A DNA stretch of 64,000 bases from Nigrospora sphaerica. Lineage: Eukaryota > Ascomycota > Sordariomycetes > Amphisphaeriales > Apiosporaceae. Location: contig JAGVVL010000001.1 in NCBI GenBank assembly GCA_018287875.1, forward strand, positions 6,510,001 to 6,574,000, in the 5' to 3' direction. The notes under the pieces were generated by a model. That model was not told the DNA's origin. It did no database searches and saw only the letters and a list, made by a program, of their open reading frames with translations. A program made the position numbers and the translations under genes. The stretch's first letter is position 1; each line of letters begins with the position of its first letter. This document shows positions 36,459 to 47,091 of the stretch, in pieces.

Positions 36459-37829
36459 ATGTCTTCTTCTCCGGTGCAATACTCGGCACCGTCGTACCTC
36501 TGCTTTTCCCCTCAAGTCCTCGGACGCTTGGAGGCGCGACTCGAGAAGATAGCCAAGGAGCGCAATGACAGCACCGGGTGGGACAACCACCCCAGCGACG
36601 AGGCGCGCGAAGGCCGCGACGCCAGAGAGGGTGGCCACCACAGCGATGTGGGCGGTGAACATGGTCATGACGAGGTGGGAGATGGCCGTGACCGTGACGA
36701 GGTGGGAGATGACCATGGCCACAGCCACCTCAACCACCATGGCAGTGATCAAGGAGGTGGTCACGGAGATGGTCACGGAGATGGCGACAACAACTCTCTC
36801 CCGGTCCAAACTTCGTCGGACGAGTCCTCGATGCACAAGACGTCGCCGAACGACCCCCTGCCTGTTTCCCCCGTCCTGTCGCGGCCCAACGAAGACCCCA
36901 ACGGCGCGCCCTCTGCCACGGCCCTGCGCGGCTTGAGTCTTGTCGAAGGGTAAGTGGCACATAAAGATCCCTTTCCGCCTATCGGCGACACGGCTACGGT
37001 GCTAATTTGTTCTCGTGCCAGCAACCACCCGGGCTACTCTGCCGGAGACGCCTACATCCAACCGGCGGCTTCGGACCTCGGGATCGATGAGGACTACTGG
37101 GTGAAATACGACTACCCGGGCATTCGCGCCCTCCTGCGGGTGCCCACCGAAGACCTGCCAGACCCGTACCGCACCTACGGCCCCCTTCCCTCCACCCCGG
37201 CCAACGAGCCCCGACGTAGATTCCGCGAGAGGATGAAGGAGAGCGGCTACCTCGTGCGGGGTAGACGGGAGTGTTCGAGCCACAGCCCCGAGCGCTATCG
37301 TTTCCTACCTATCAGTCGCCTCGGGAACACGAAGAGAAGCGCCGAGGCCGAGGAGGACGGAGGCGCCAAGCTCGGCGTCGAAGCCGACGACGACGCCACG
37401 TCCCGGGCCGACGTCAAGGCACAAGACGAAGTCAAGGACCGAGACGGCATTACAGCCCGCGACGACGTTAACGTCTGGGGCAACACGAAGCTCCAGGACA
37501 ACGCCAAGGATCAGGACCGCGTCCAGGATCAGGACAGTTCCAAAGATCAGAACGGCGTTAATGCTCAGGACAACAAGGCCCGGAACGATGTAAGGGCCGA
37601 TGGCAGTGTCAAGTCGGACGACCACAACAAGGTTGAGAGCGCCCTCCTGGCGCAAAGCGACATCGACCGGGCCACGACCGCGGCTGGCCACGGCCTCGCC
37701 GACAGCACAGAAGACGACGACGACAACAGCGAGTGGGACGTGGTCAGTATCTGGTCCGGGGCTGAGGAGGCCGAGGCCCTCCCTAAGCCGCTCACCACCC
37801 GTGGCTTCCCCCGTTCTCTCTTGCCGTGA
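36459..37829 (+). CDS. hypothetical protein with His/Asp-rich and KDQD-like repeats
   Basis: Two exons, 36459-36949 and 37022-37829 (intron GTAAGT...GTGCCAG, phase 2), 432 residues. I do not recognise the family. Residues 1-30 look folded (YSAPSYLCFSPQVLGRLEAR). Then comes a His/Gly/Asp-rich segment about 60-115, built from DNA repeats such as GAGGTGGGAGATG and GGTCACGGAGATG. The best-preserved part follows the intron: GIDEDYWVKYDYPGIRALLR and DLPDPYRTYGPLPS, then a basic RRRFRERMKESGYLVRGRR. Residues 235-340 are a degenerate charged repeat (KDQDRVQDQDSSKDQ). The end has an acidic-Trp motif EWDVVSIWSG. It is probably intrinsically disordered. The conserved core suggests a real gene despite the low complexity; the His-rich stretch could bind metal, which is speculation. 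Confidence 0.7.
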
Positions 37830-40117
37830 GCGCCGGCGCGCTGCTCCTTTCACTCACGGGCTCCCCCCTTGACTAGTGACCCGACGAGTCACCAGGGGGG
37901 GGCTCGCACAAAGTCCTCTGGCGGGGGACGTTGTTCGCAGCCTTTCAAGGGAGCAAGAAGGCGACAAAGGAGAGACACAAGGCGCAGGTGCAGTCCCAAG
38001 GGAGACTCGGAACCAAGCTGCACGCCTCTGGTTTCGGTCACGGAAGCTATGCTGTGCGGGATTGTAGGATACGGAGGAAGGCCACGGGGAACCCACGACT
38101 GCGGCGGTGCCCGCCCACGCGGAGAGACACACGACGCCACGAGTGAAAAAGCGATGTTTTGCACCCCCCGCGGCAGAATACCTGCCTGGGACAAGGGGGC
38201 CCACGATTGCATTACTGCGTGGCCTTTGAGGTGTTCCCCTTTGCCGACACCTCGTCGGTGTCCAGGGGGCGAAGGAAGCCGACGACGCGATGATTCTCTC
38301 CAGAGAAAGAGGGAGATGGCCGACGACGGCGTAACGAAGACGGGGTTTAATACCTAATGATCCATGTACATAGCTACTCTCCCCGAACCCGCCGCATCGT
38401 CCGTTCGCCGTACTTAGATGGCCAAGGAACAAAACGCCCACCGAACCGCCCGACTGCCGTCGTGGTACATGACTCCGTCCGGGCTTTGCGTTGCCATGAC
38501 GCATCGCAGTTGGTGAGTGAGGGAATGAATGACCCCACGTGCCCGTTCTTGTTCAATGCCGGTATGTATTACAGAGTATTCCAAGCAAGGACCTTCTCCT
38601 GGATATACATACCACCTTGGTCCGCCACCCACAATGCCCAATGCCTAGACCTCGACCAACCCGCCAGCCTCCCAACATCTCTCGCGCGGGTTACCCATGA
38701 GGCCTCACTAGCAGATCCGGCACCCCAGAGAAACCTCTTCGCCTGCCCCTCCCCCTCCCCCTTGGTGCAGTGTACGTGTGTGTGCGTGTTCGGGTATATA
38801 CCTGAAAACACCACAAATCTGCCTGCGGGCCTATACATGCATCCCTCCACCGGCCGACCGACAGACGTAGCCCGAAACCGGAGCCATGCCGCCACCACCC
38901 CCCGCAGACGACCTATCCTCGCTCCTCAGCGAACCCGTGCTCCTCTCGTGGTGGTTCCTGACCGCGGGCACGGCGGGGTCCTACTTCGGATCTCGGGCGG
39001 GCCCAAGCGCACTCCGCGGGCGTCCGCCCACCGGAGGCCGAAGCGGGAGGAGCTGATGGCCCGGTTCGACCCCGGCTCCGGCGTCCGGTGCGGCGACCCC
39101 AGGCACCCGAGAGGCAGCGAACGACCGTGGCACGGCCGAAGAGGGAGACGACCCAGACGGCACTGACCCTCCCGGTTCAGGTGGGAATGGACCCGCGTCC
39201 AGCCCACATCCTGTCATCCCGGCATAGGAAGACGTCGGGACCGTCGAGACTGACGGCTCAAACAGCTACAGGCCCGGGGCCCGAAGAGCAAGCTGCCAGA
39301 AACACACCCCGCAAGGCAGCGAACTGAAGGTGGCCAAGAGCTCCCAAGAAACAAACATCAACGTGTCATCTCACGGCCCATGACGAGCACAGAACAGAGC
39401 AACCCGCTGAGCCAACCCTAACCGCTTATTCGTGCAGTAAGCCTTTTTGGGACTCATTCATCAGCCATATTCTAATCCAACAACCAACAGAACTATGTAC
39501 ACGCCCGTGCCGGTGTACTGCCACGCCTCAGCCGCATGCGTCGAGGCTGGCTTCCGTCGGCCCACGATGCCGGCCGGGCCTCGACTCAGCCGAGATGCCT
39601 GGCCCGTGGCAACGGGGCACAGGAGCACCGGGCACGACCGGCTCCTAGAGCAGAGGGCATGCGAGGCCCGACTAATCAAAGCAAAAATAAAATCAAGAAC
39701 GCCACCAACCACAAACTCCAGGACGCCCCCCCCCCCCTTTTTGCCAATACGCCATGCACCACCAACGGGTGGCAAATATGGGGTCGCAAAAGTATAAGTA
39801 GTAGGGACGCTTCAATGCGTCCCTGGGTTATCTGGGAAGCCAAGCCCTGAGCGACGATGACATGCCGCGATGAGTCCTCGTGGACCACCAAGTTTGCGAC
39901 GGCCGGGGAATGAATGGTATGGGTATGGAGGCGGTACACGGGAGCAGGTGGCGGGAGGAGAGTCGACCATCTATGCCGTCATACAATGAAATCATCGTGG
40001 GGGGCCATCCAAGACCCGGGGGGTATCCTGAGGGTGAACGGGAACACGGGACGTGGGGAAATCATAGCGCTTGCGGATGCTCGCTTGCGAGTAGGGGGAG
40101 GAAAGAAACACCACTGC
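37830..40117. other. 2.3-kb intergenic region
   Basis: No firm gene. The longest frame (38357-39166 plus) has no recognisable domain and no start context of note. A small frame at 38886-39056 is listed separately as doubtful. The final part is the 3' flank of the cyclin gene on the minus strand. Confidence 0.5.
38886..39056 (+). CDS. possible small one-helix membrane protein, doubtful
   Basis: A 56-codon ATG frame. After a Pro-rich acidic start (MPPPPPADDLSSLLSEP) it encodes a possible membrane helix VLLSWWFLTAGTAGSYFG and a basic Gly/Pro/Arg tail. Codons are GC3-rich. No family recognised and no splice model that would extend it. It could equally be chance in GC-rich DNA. Confidence 0.22.
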   Translation: MPPPPPADDLSSLLSEPVLLSWWFLTAGTAGSYFGSRAGPSALRGRPPTGGRSGRS

Positions 40118-41754
40118 TCATGACGAGATCTCGTCCAGCGTGAGGGACGTGTCGACAACGCCAAAGATGGGGGCGTTCTTCTTGGCCCATTGACGCGTGA
40201 GTAGCGACGCCTTGAGGAACTTCTTGCTGGCGTACTTCTTGTAGAAGGCCTCGTGGATGACAGGGCGGGCGAGGTAGTCGATCATGAGCTCAAACACGGG
40301 CTCAATCTCCTCCTCGGTGTAGCCGGCGTAGTAGGCAATCGTCGGGTCCTGTGTAAATCATGTCAGCGCCCGTCCACTTGCACCTCGGGGCCTGTCAGGC
40401 CACAACTCACCCACTCGCCTCTGTCGAGGATCATGCGCGCCAGGTACATCGACGCGGCGGCGACGTGGCTGGGCCGGTAGGCCATGAAGCGGTGGTCGAG
40501 GAGGCTGATTTCCATCAAGTACTTGCCGATCGTCCGAGACTGGATATCATAGTTGTCCGCCTTGGAGATGCGACGAAGGAAGTTCATGGGGTTGGGGTAG
40601 CTCAGATCGTAGTTCAGGGTGCCCAGGATGAAGCGCTCAGCGCTCAGGATCTCCGACTCGGTGAAGCCGTCGTCGGCCACGTGAACAAAGTTCTGGACGT
40701 GAGGGGAAAGCACCTCTTCGTACTTGGAGGCAATGAACATGGCCGTGATGCCGACCAGCTGCAGTCGGTCCAGCTGGACCACCTTCTCTGACAGGAAACG
40801 GTCGATGATGTTGACAGCCAGGAAGAGCGTCTCGGGCAGCAGGTGAAAACGCGTGTGGACCTCAATCAACCAGTCGATGAGGATGCCTCGCGTCTTCCAC
40901 TCCAGGTCGTCTTGGTGGTTCATGTATTCTGGGTTGGGGACCGACTGGACCTCGAGGTCGCGCAGGTACTCAAAGATCTCTGTGGCGTACTCGGCAGCCA
41001 TCAAAGGGTCGTCGAGATCCTCGTCATCCAGGTTCTGCACGCCTTCGGGGTAGACGGTCTTAGTGTCCAAGGACTCGACCACGGGCGCCTCAACCGGCTT
41101 CTTCTCGACCACGGGCTCCGACTTGGCGGCTTTGGGCTGCTTCTCGCTTTCCACAATCTGCACCTTGCGAACAGGTTCCTCGATGACGGCTTCCTTCTTG
41201 TCCTTCTTGGCCGTTGCCGCGGGGGCGGCCTTTCTCTTTGTGGTGGTGGTGGTGGTAGTGCTGGTGGCTATGATGCCAGGACCAGCGCGCTTTACCTCGG
41301 CCTTCTCCGTCTTCTTGGTAGCGGTGACATTTCGACTCGAGCCGTTGCGAGGCTGGAGGGGCTGCTTCGAGACGCCCGTGGGGTGAGCGGCCTTGGACAC
41401 GAGACCACCAACGTTCTTCGAGGTTGCAGCCTTCTTTCCCTCGACGGCATCGCTCTTGCCAGCATTGGTAACGTCGCCCAACGCGGCGCGTTTGGTGGGC
41501 TTGGCGGCCGCCGTCTTTTTAGTCGCGGCAGGCTGCTGTTTCAAGACATCGACTTCAAGGGCGGCCGCCTTCGCGCGCGTCATACGCGTCGACGTGACAT
41601 TCTCGTCATTCTCATTGGAAGCCACCCGTCTCGTAGCACGTCCCTGTGCCTACGCGAAGAAAAGTCAGCATCCGAGGGACGGCAAAAAACGCGCCATGGG
41701 AGGCAGCCCGAGACGCGTATCGGCGAGTGCGCGTGCGTCACTCACCGGAGGCAT
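40118..41754 (-). CDS. nimE: B-type cyclin (NimE/Cdc13-like)
   Basis: Mitotic cyclin that activates Cdk1. Exon 1 41754-41746 (only 9 nt, Met-Pro-Pro), intron 41745-41650 (GTGAGT...CGCGTAG), exon 2 41649-40411, intron 40410-40349 (GTGAGT...TTACACAG), exon 3 40348-40118; 492 residues. The start was chosen because ascomycete B cyclins begin with MPP followed by a basic stretch and NENDEN, exactly what the splice gives (MPPAQGRATRRVASNENDEN). A destruction box RAALGDVTN lies at 57-65. The Ala/Lys/Thr-rich N-terminal half is disordered. The cyclin box (KTRGILIDWLIEVHTRFHLL, MFIASKYEEVLSP) and the C-terminal cyclin fold (AYRPSHVAAASMYLARMIL, AYYAGYTEEEI) are complete. Starting instead at exon 2 would leave no ATG before residue 25. 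Confidence 0.95.
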
Positions 41755-44190
41755 ATTGCTGATGTATGAACGCTGTAGAAAGAGTTCGAGGCGATCGCGA
41801 GGAGATACTAAGCAATTGGCACGTCAGAGTCGCTGGGGGTGGTGGGTGGTGAGTGGTGGTGTGGGTTGCATGTAACGTGTGTAGGTCGGTGAATGAAGGA
41901 ATATGGATCTGGGTCTGCGTGGATGGGCCGGTCGGGGTTGAGAATTGCAGAAGCTAAGCCCGGGGCGTGGGGCAAGCTCAGCCAGCCCAGCACCAGCCCA
42001 GCACAGCACAGCACAAGCACGGGCACAATTCCTCGCCCAGACGCCGGAACATGATGCAACACCAGCACGGGCGGGCTGGCATGGCACCGACGCGCAAAGG
42101 CTGGGACCCCAGGCGCGCCGGTGACGTGTGGCGTGTGGGCGGTGAGCCCGAGGCGGGAACAACGTGACTTACGTGAATAGAAGTCCCAGCGGGCGGCTCT
42201 CTGGTTTGCGGCTCTGGTTCAATATCAACAAACTTTGGAGCGTGGCGTGTCAGCGACCACTTCGGGTTTCCCAGGGCTGTGAAGTCGGGCTTGGGCAAAA
42301 CGTGCACGACGCGAACGATGCACGGGAATGTTTGAGGAGTTGCGGCGGCGACTCGGTGACCGAGAGAGGGCGTCAGGGGGGGAGGGCAAAGAATGAGAGG
42401 GCTGGAAGCGAGAAGGGAAGCAGGAGGGAGGAGAGTGGAAGGCAGAGAGCGAGGGCGGCCGTTGAAGTTGTAGTAGGTCGGGGTTGTTTGTTTATGGGGA
42501 TGGGGTCGATGGAGACTTGGGGTGTGTTGTTTGGCAGAGAGGAAAGTGGTGCAGCCAGCGATGCCGTGCAGTAGTCGCAGCAGCGGGCAGGGCAGGACAG
42601 CGGCAGCAGCAGTAACAACGGCAGCAACAATAATAACCAGGAATGCCCGCCTAAGGACGGATGGGTTGGGAAAGCGCGCGGGCGGTGGGGAGAGCGGAGC
42701 GGTACTGATGCTCAGAGCGACGAGAAGGAGACGGGCCTTGTACAGACCAACTCTTACCTGATGTGGGCGCGAGGGCACTGGTGGGGTGGGGCCGGGCGAA
42801 AGACGTGTAGCAGGAACCGGTCGCAGGTACCGACACGCGTCGCGCTGGGCGCGGAGGTACTAGCAGGCGGAGGTACGCACACACACGCACACACACGGGG
42901 CGACGCGCGACGAGGGCGTGTCGGGGGTTGGGCGCTGCCGGGAGAGGGGACAAAGCGGAACTACAGACCAGACCGCAGGCGTTTGTCGAGGTTGAGGGAC
43001 GGGACACGGGACACGGTCTCGGTGGAAGATGCGCGTACGCGGGTTTAATAGAGGAATGTCTCTTACACGCGCGCATTCAGCCGAGAAAGGGACGTGAGCA
43101 ATAGGGTTGGAAAAGGAGGAAAAGATGTTGGATCAGCAGAAGAAGCCACAACCGGGGGACCGGTGACGGCGTGCCAGCTCTACAAGTACTTATTTCCCCA
43201 ACGCGTCTTCCCAGACTACTTACTACAGTACCCATACGGATGCGTGTTGTATGGACGGGACGGACACGCTCCCGTCAGTCGTCCCTTGTCGTGACGGGAC
43301 CAGGGAAACCGCGATGACCCCACACCCGTCTGCGGGCTCCATAATGTCAATAGCAACGGCCGGGCAACCGTCTCCCGAGCTAGGGGGGCTACCAGCCTAG
43401 TCGAGATCGCACAAGTTATAACCTACGGGACGGACTACCGCGTACGACTACGTCGTATGTAGGCCCGGCGCGCGGTACACCTATCAATCCACGCCCTCGC
43501 CCCTCCCCTTGGGCCAGAGATCGTGGCGGCCGTAGAGGACGGGGTTGGCCGGTGCCGTGTCTTGCTACGCCGCCCGCGTCCGTCCAAACCTTGTCCCACT
43601 GGGTGTTGGGTGAAAGTAGACCATCAAAGCCAGTACCTGCCTTTCTCATCGTTCCTACAAACATGCAGGTAATTACTAAGGACGCGGGCGACCGCGGACC
43701 ATGACGGTTGCTATGAGATGCGCAGTCAAGTCAGGCAAATCAACCCTTCATAGTGGGAGGGAAAGTGCAATTGGGCAAGTTTTCTTGAGTCTCCCGTGCC
43801 GTCGAGCGTGATACGGCGGCCCCGGCGGAACCCCGGTAGATCATTCGTGTCCTTTGCCGGAGTTGAGGATGTTGAACGTAGACGGGAAAGAAGAAGAGGT
43901 GAACAGTCAATCAACTAGCCTGGCTTATTATGCAAGTTATGTATGTACGTAGGTCAATGCACGCTACTTAGGTAAGCAAGCGATCGGCCCGTGGCTGCAG
44001 TGCGGCTGCCCGCAACTCTGGGGCACCGCGACGGAGAGCTAGCTGGTCCGGCGATAGGAAATTTAAAAGTTCCTGCATCCAGCCCAATTACTTACAGGCG
44101 ATCCCGCAACGCAAAGCAGCCCGAGCCGAGGCGGAGAGCTCGTCCAGCACGCCCACACCGTCGTGCCTTTCCGTCGCCCGGAGGAATGCC
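41755..44190. promoter_or_regulatory. long divergent upstream region of cyclin B and uL2m
   Basis: 2.4 kb between two divergent genes with no recognised coding sequence. On the cyclin side donor-like sites on the minus strand (CAGGTAAGAG near 42770; ACGTAAGT near 42175) suggest a long, intron-bearing 5' leader for the cyclin transcript. A GTGT/ACAC-rich stretch lies at about 42875-42900. The right 100 bp before 44191 are the likely uL2m promoter. Confidence 0.45.
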
Positions 44191-45488
44191 ATGATGCTGC
44201 AACCCAGATTCCTCGCAAGACCGTCACGGACGGCCTTGGCCTTGGCCGGCTGCCAATGGCCGACGACGGCCGCCCTCGTGCGCCGCTCCGGCTACGCGAC
44301 TCTGCAGTCCAAGGTCGAGCCCGTCACCACGACCGTTCCGAGCCCCAGCAGCTTCACCGCCGACCGGCCTCAGAAGGTCCAGGACCGCCAGTCCACCGTC
44401 GTCCTGCGCACGTACAAGCCCCGAACACCGGGTGTCCGCCACCTGAAGCGGCCCATCAACGACCATCTGTGGAAGGGCCGACCCTTCCTGCCCTTGACCT
44501 TCCCGAAAAAGGGCATGGGCAAGGGCGGCCGCAACCATCATGGCCGCGTGACGGTCCGGCACCGCGGTGGCGGCGCGAAGCGCAGGATAAGAACCGTGGA
44601 TTTCAAGCGCTTCACCCCCGGCCCGCACCTGGTCGAGCGCATCGAGTACGACCCGAACCGCAGTGCCCACATCGCCCTGCTTACCGAGGAGGCTACTGGC
44701 AAGAAGTCGTACATTATTGCCCCCGACGGCACGCGGGCCGGCGACGTCGTCCAGAGCTACCGGGCCGGCATTCCCCAGGACCTTCTTGACACCATGGGCG
44801 GTATCATCGACCCGGGTATTCTGGCCGCCAAAACGGCCCACCGGGGCAACTGCCTCCCGCTGCATCTGATTCCCGTCGGCACTCCCGTCTTCAACGTCGG
44901 TTCGCACCCCAAGGGTGGCGCCGTCTTCTGCCGAAGTGCCGGAACCTACGCCGTGGTGGACTCCAAGGACGAAGAGACGACGGCTGACGGTGTCAAGGTC
45001 GTGACGGGCAAGTATGTCAACGTCAGGCTGCAGAGCGGCGAAGTCCGCAAGTGCAGCAAGGATGCCTGCGCCACCGTAGGAGTCGCCAGCAACCCGCATC
45101 ATCAGTACCGCCAGCTTGGAAAGGCTGGTAGGAGTCGATGGCTGAACATCCGCCCCACCGTCCGAGGTGTCGCCATGAACAAAGGTCCGCACAACCCCCG
45201 CTGAGCATCGTCCCCGAGCCGTACCGTCGTGGAAGCTAACTTTGCCCTAGTTGACCATCCCCATGGTGGTGGTCGTGGTAAGTCCAAGGGTAACAGACAC
45301 CCTGTCAGTCCCTGGGGACGAACACCGGTATGTACCTTTCCTACGGCGATGGAATTTTGGACGGCTGTTAACACCCCCCACAGGCCAAGGGTGGTTTCAA
45401 GACGCGCCGGACCAGTCATCCCAACAAGTGGGTGGTGGTTCCCAGGATCAGAAACCATGGCAAGCGGAGAAGCAAGAAGACGGCATAG
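44191..45488 (+). CDS. rml2: mitochondrial large ribosomal subunit protein uL2m
   Basis: Core protein near the peptidyl-transferase centre of the mitochondrial ribosome. Exons 44191-45184, 45251-45327, 45384-45488; 391 residues, close to yeast Rml2 (393). Residues 1-36 are a basic, Ala/Leu/Arg-rich presequence ([20 protein letters not shown]). The bacterial-like L2 fold follows: [39 protein letters not shown], then [17 protein letters not shown] and the C-terminal [21 protein letters not shown], in which the conserved His (HPHGGG) needed for peptidyl-transferase function is present. The tail ends [18 protein letters not shown]. The first intron splits the codon in NK|VDH, and both small introns have CTAAC or pyrimidine-rich acceptors. 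Confidence 0.96.
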
Positions 45489-47091
45489 GCGTGACTCGGA
45501 GATGGCGACCTCGTGTATATCCATCCATTTGTATGATACTTGGTTTGCCGTCTGTGCCCTTTTCGACGTGTGTATAGAATCTGTACAACAGCAAACAAAG
45601 CGTACAAGTCGATGGGCTCCACTGTCACCTCTTGGGGCTGTTCCAGCGCGTGTGGCCCGGTGGACGGCTTATACCAGAGGCGAAGCTGACCAGGCTGAGC
45701 GAGCGGAAAAGACAACTCTCTGCCAATTTTAGAACTACCGGGGCGCGCGTTTCCTAAGGGGCTATTCATGCTTACTCGGTCCGGTCAGTCCACGGCCTAC
45801 TGTTACACAACGGCGTAAAGCACCCAGTCAGCCACAGTTCTTGCACGTTTCCGCGGTCTCTCCTCCCCGCGACCCCGCTGGTATAGATAGGTTCCTATCC
45901 TCGAGTTGTTTAGGGACGCGGCCCAATCTACGGGATCGGACCGAAGGGCATGCGTGTTTGGGTGTCAGCGGGCGCCTCGCGGATCCATGTGTGCGCCCAA
46001 CAAGTGCCCGTCACCGCCGCCCCTGGATTCAAGGGGTGGCGGTTCCTCATCGAAGCCACTCCGGCTTCCCAGCCCCCTTCCCCCTCCGCCTTAGCGGCCG
46101 AGGGGGTGTTTTATCTAGATGTAGCTTCCCTGGAAGGGTTGGGCTGAAGTGGCGGCACCGGCGGCGCCACGGGGGCGTCGTACGGCGCAAAACACCTGGG
46201 CCGGCACGGAAGAGGGGGTGGGGACGGGCATTCGCACTCTCATAATGTAAGGGGGAGTAGGCGAAGGCGTCGACCTTGTCCCCAGCGAAAAGAAAGCCCC
46301 GAGGGCGGGCCAAGGCTTAATGTCTTTCTCGCGCCCGGCGCTTGGGTTCGGAGCCTTCTCGAAAGGGCGGCCGAGCCTCGCGGCAGCAGTCGATGGCGCT
46401 CGCCCCACCCCTTTCGCGCGGCACGCTGAAACCCCCCCAGACGTGGGCGGCCGGGCCGACGGAATCCCCCGGGAAGGGGGCCTTGTTTGCATCCTCCTCT
46501 CCTGTGTTTGTGCGCGGATTTTGGTCTCGCCACCGCCCTAGCATCGGCGGATGATGCCGTTGTTTATTTTGGCCGCCTCCAAGGGACCGCACGCAGTTTT
46601 GTGGCTGGAAGCCGCGCGGCTGGGCCCCTAGGGGCATCGGAGGCTACGAATATGCGCGAGTGCTCCTTCCTATCCGATTCATTACCATTGCCGCTGACAC
46701 ATTTATTGTGACGTCGGAACAAGGACGATGCTTGTACGTCTTCGTTTTCGGATTTTCAAATACCATTGTTTATTTAGGGTGTATATATCTATATCAGCTT
46801 TTTTTTTCTCAAACATGTGTCGGGGCGATTCTGCCCATTACAGCCCTGATTAGCGCCGCAGTGTTTGTATTCGTGTATTGCAACGTCCATTCCATATCGG
46901 CGTCCTGCCCAGCTTATCCCGAGGGGCTAGAAAAAGTTCAACTTGCCCTTCACCCCCTTAAGCCAGTCTTGCCACTCCGTCCAGAGATCTATTCGTGGGG
47001 TTCAGCTACTATGCAAATGGACGGCAGAGGAAGGCCATGGTCGGTCTTCTGAGCGAGGTCTGAAACCCCCGGGGGGGGGGGGGGATGAGGT
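45489..47091. other. 1.6-kb intergenic between convergent genes
   Basis: 3' flanks of uL2m (+) and the chitin deacetylase (-). Open frames have no family resemblance; the stretch 46660-46900 is AT-rich. A run of about 14 G lies at 47071-47084 just past the deacetylase stop. Confidence 0.55.

Noticed and set aside
36141..36962. 273-codon minus-strand frame with Val/Ile-rich segments resembling membrane helices
   Set aside because: It is the complement of the His/Asp repeat coding region of the plus-strand gene; the hydrophobic look is an antisense effect.
39055..39090. tRNA B-box-like GGTTCGACCCC
   Set aside because: No A box at the right spacing and no foldable acceptor or anticodon stem around it.
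38357..39166. 269-codon plus-strand frame
   Set aside because: No domain, heterogeneous composition, and GC-rich DNA makes such frames common.
44224..45192. 322-codon minus-strand frame opposite uL2m
   Set aside because: Shadow of the ribosomal protein gene.
46660..47052. 130-codon frame with hydrophobic stretches
   Set aside because: Comes from AT-rich, TTT/TAT-rich 3' flanking DNA; no conserved motif.
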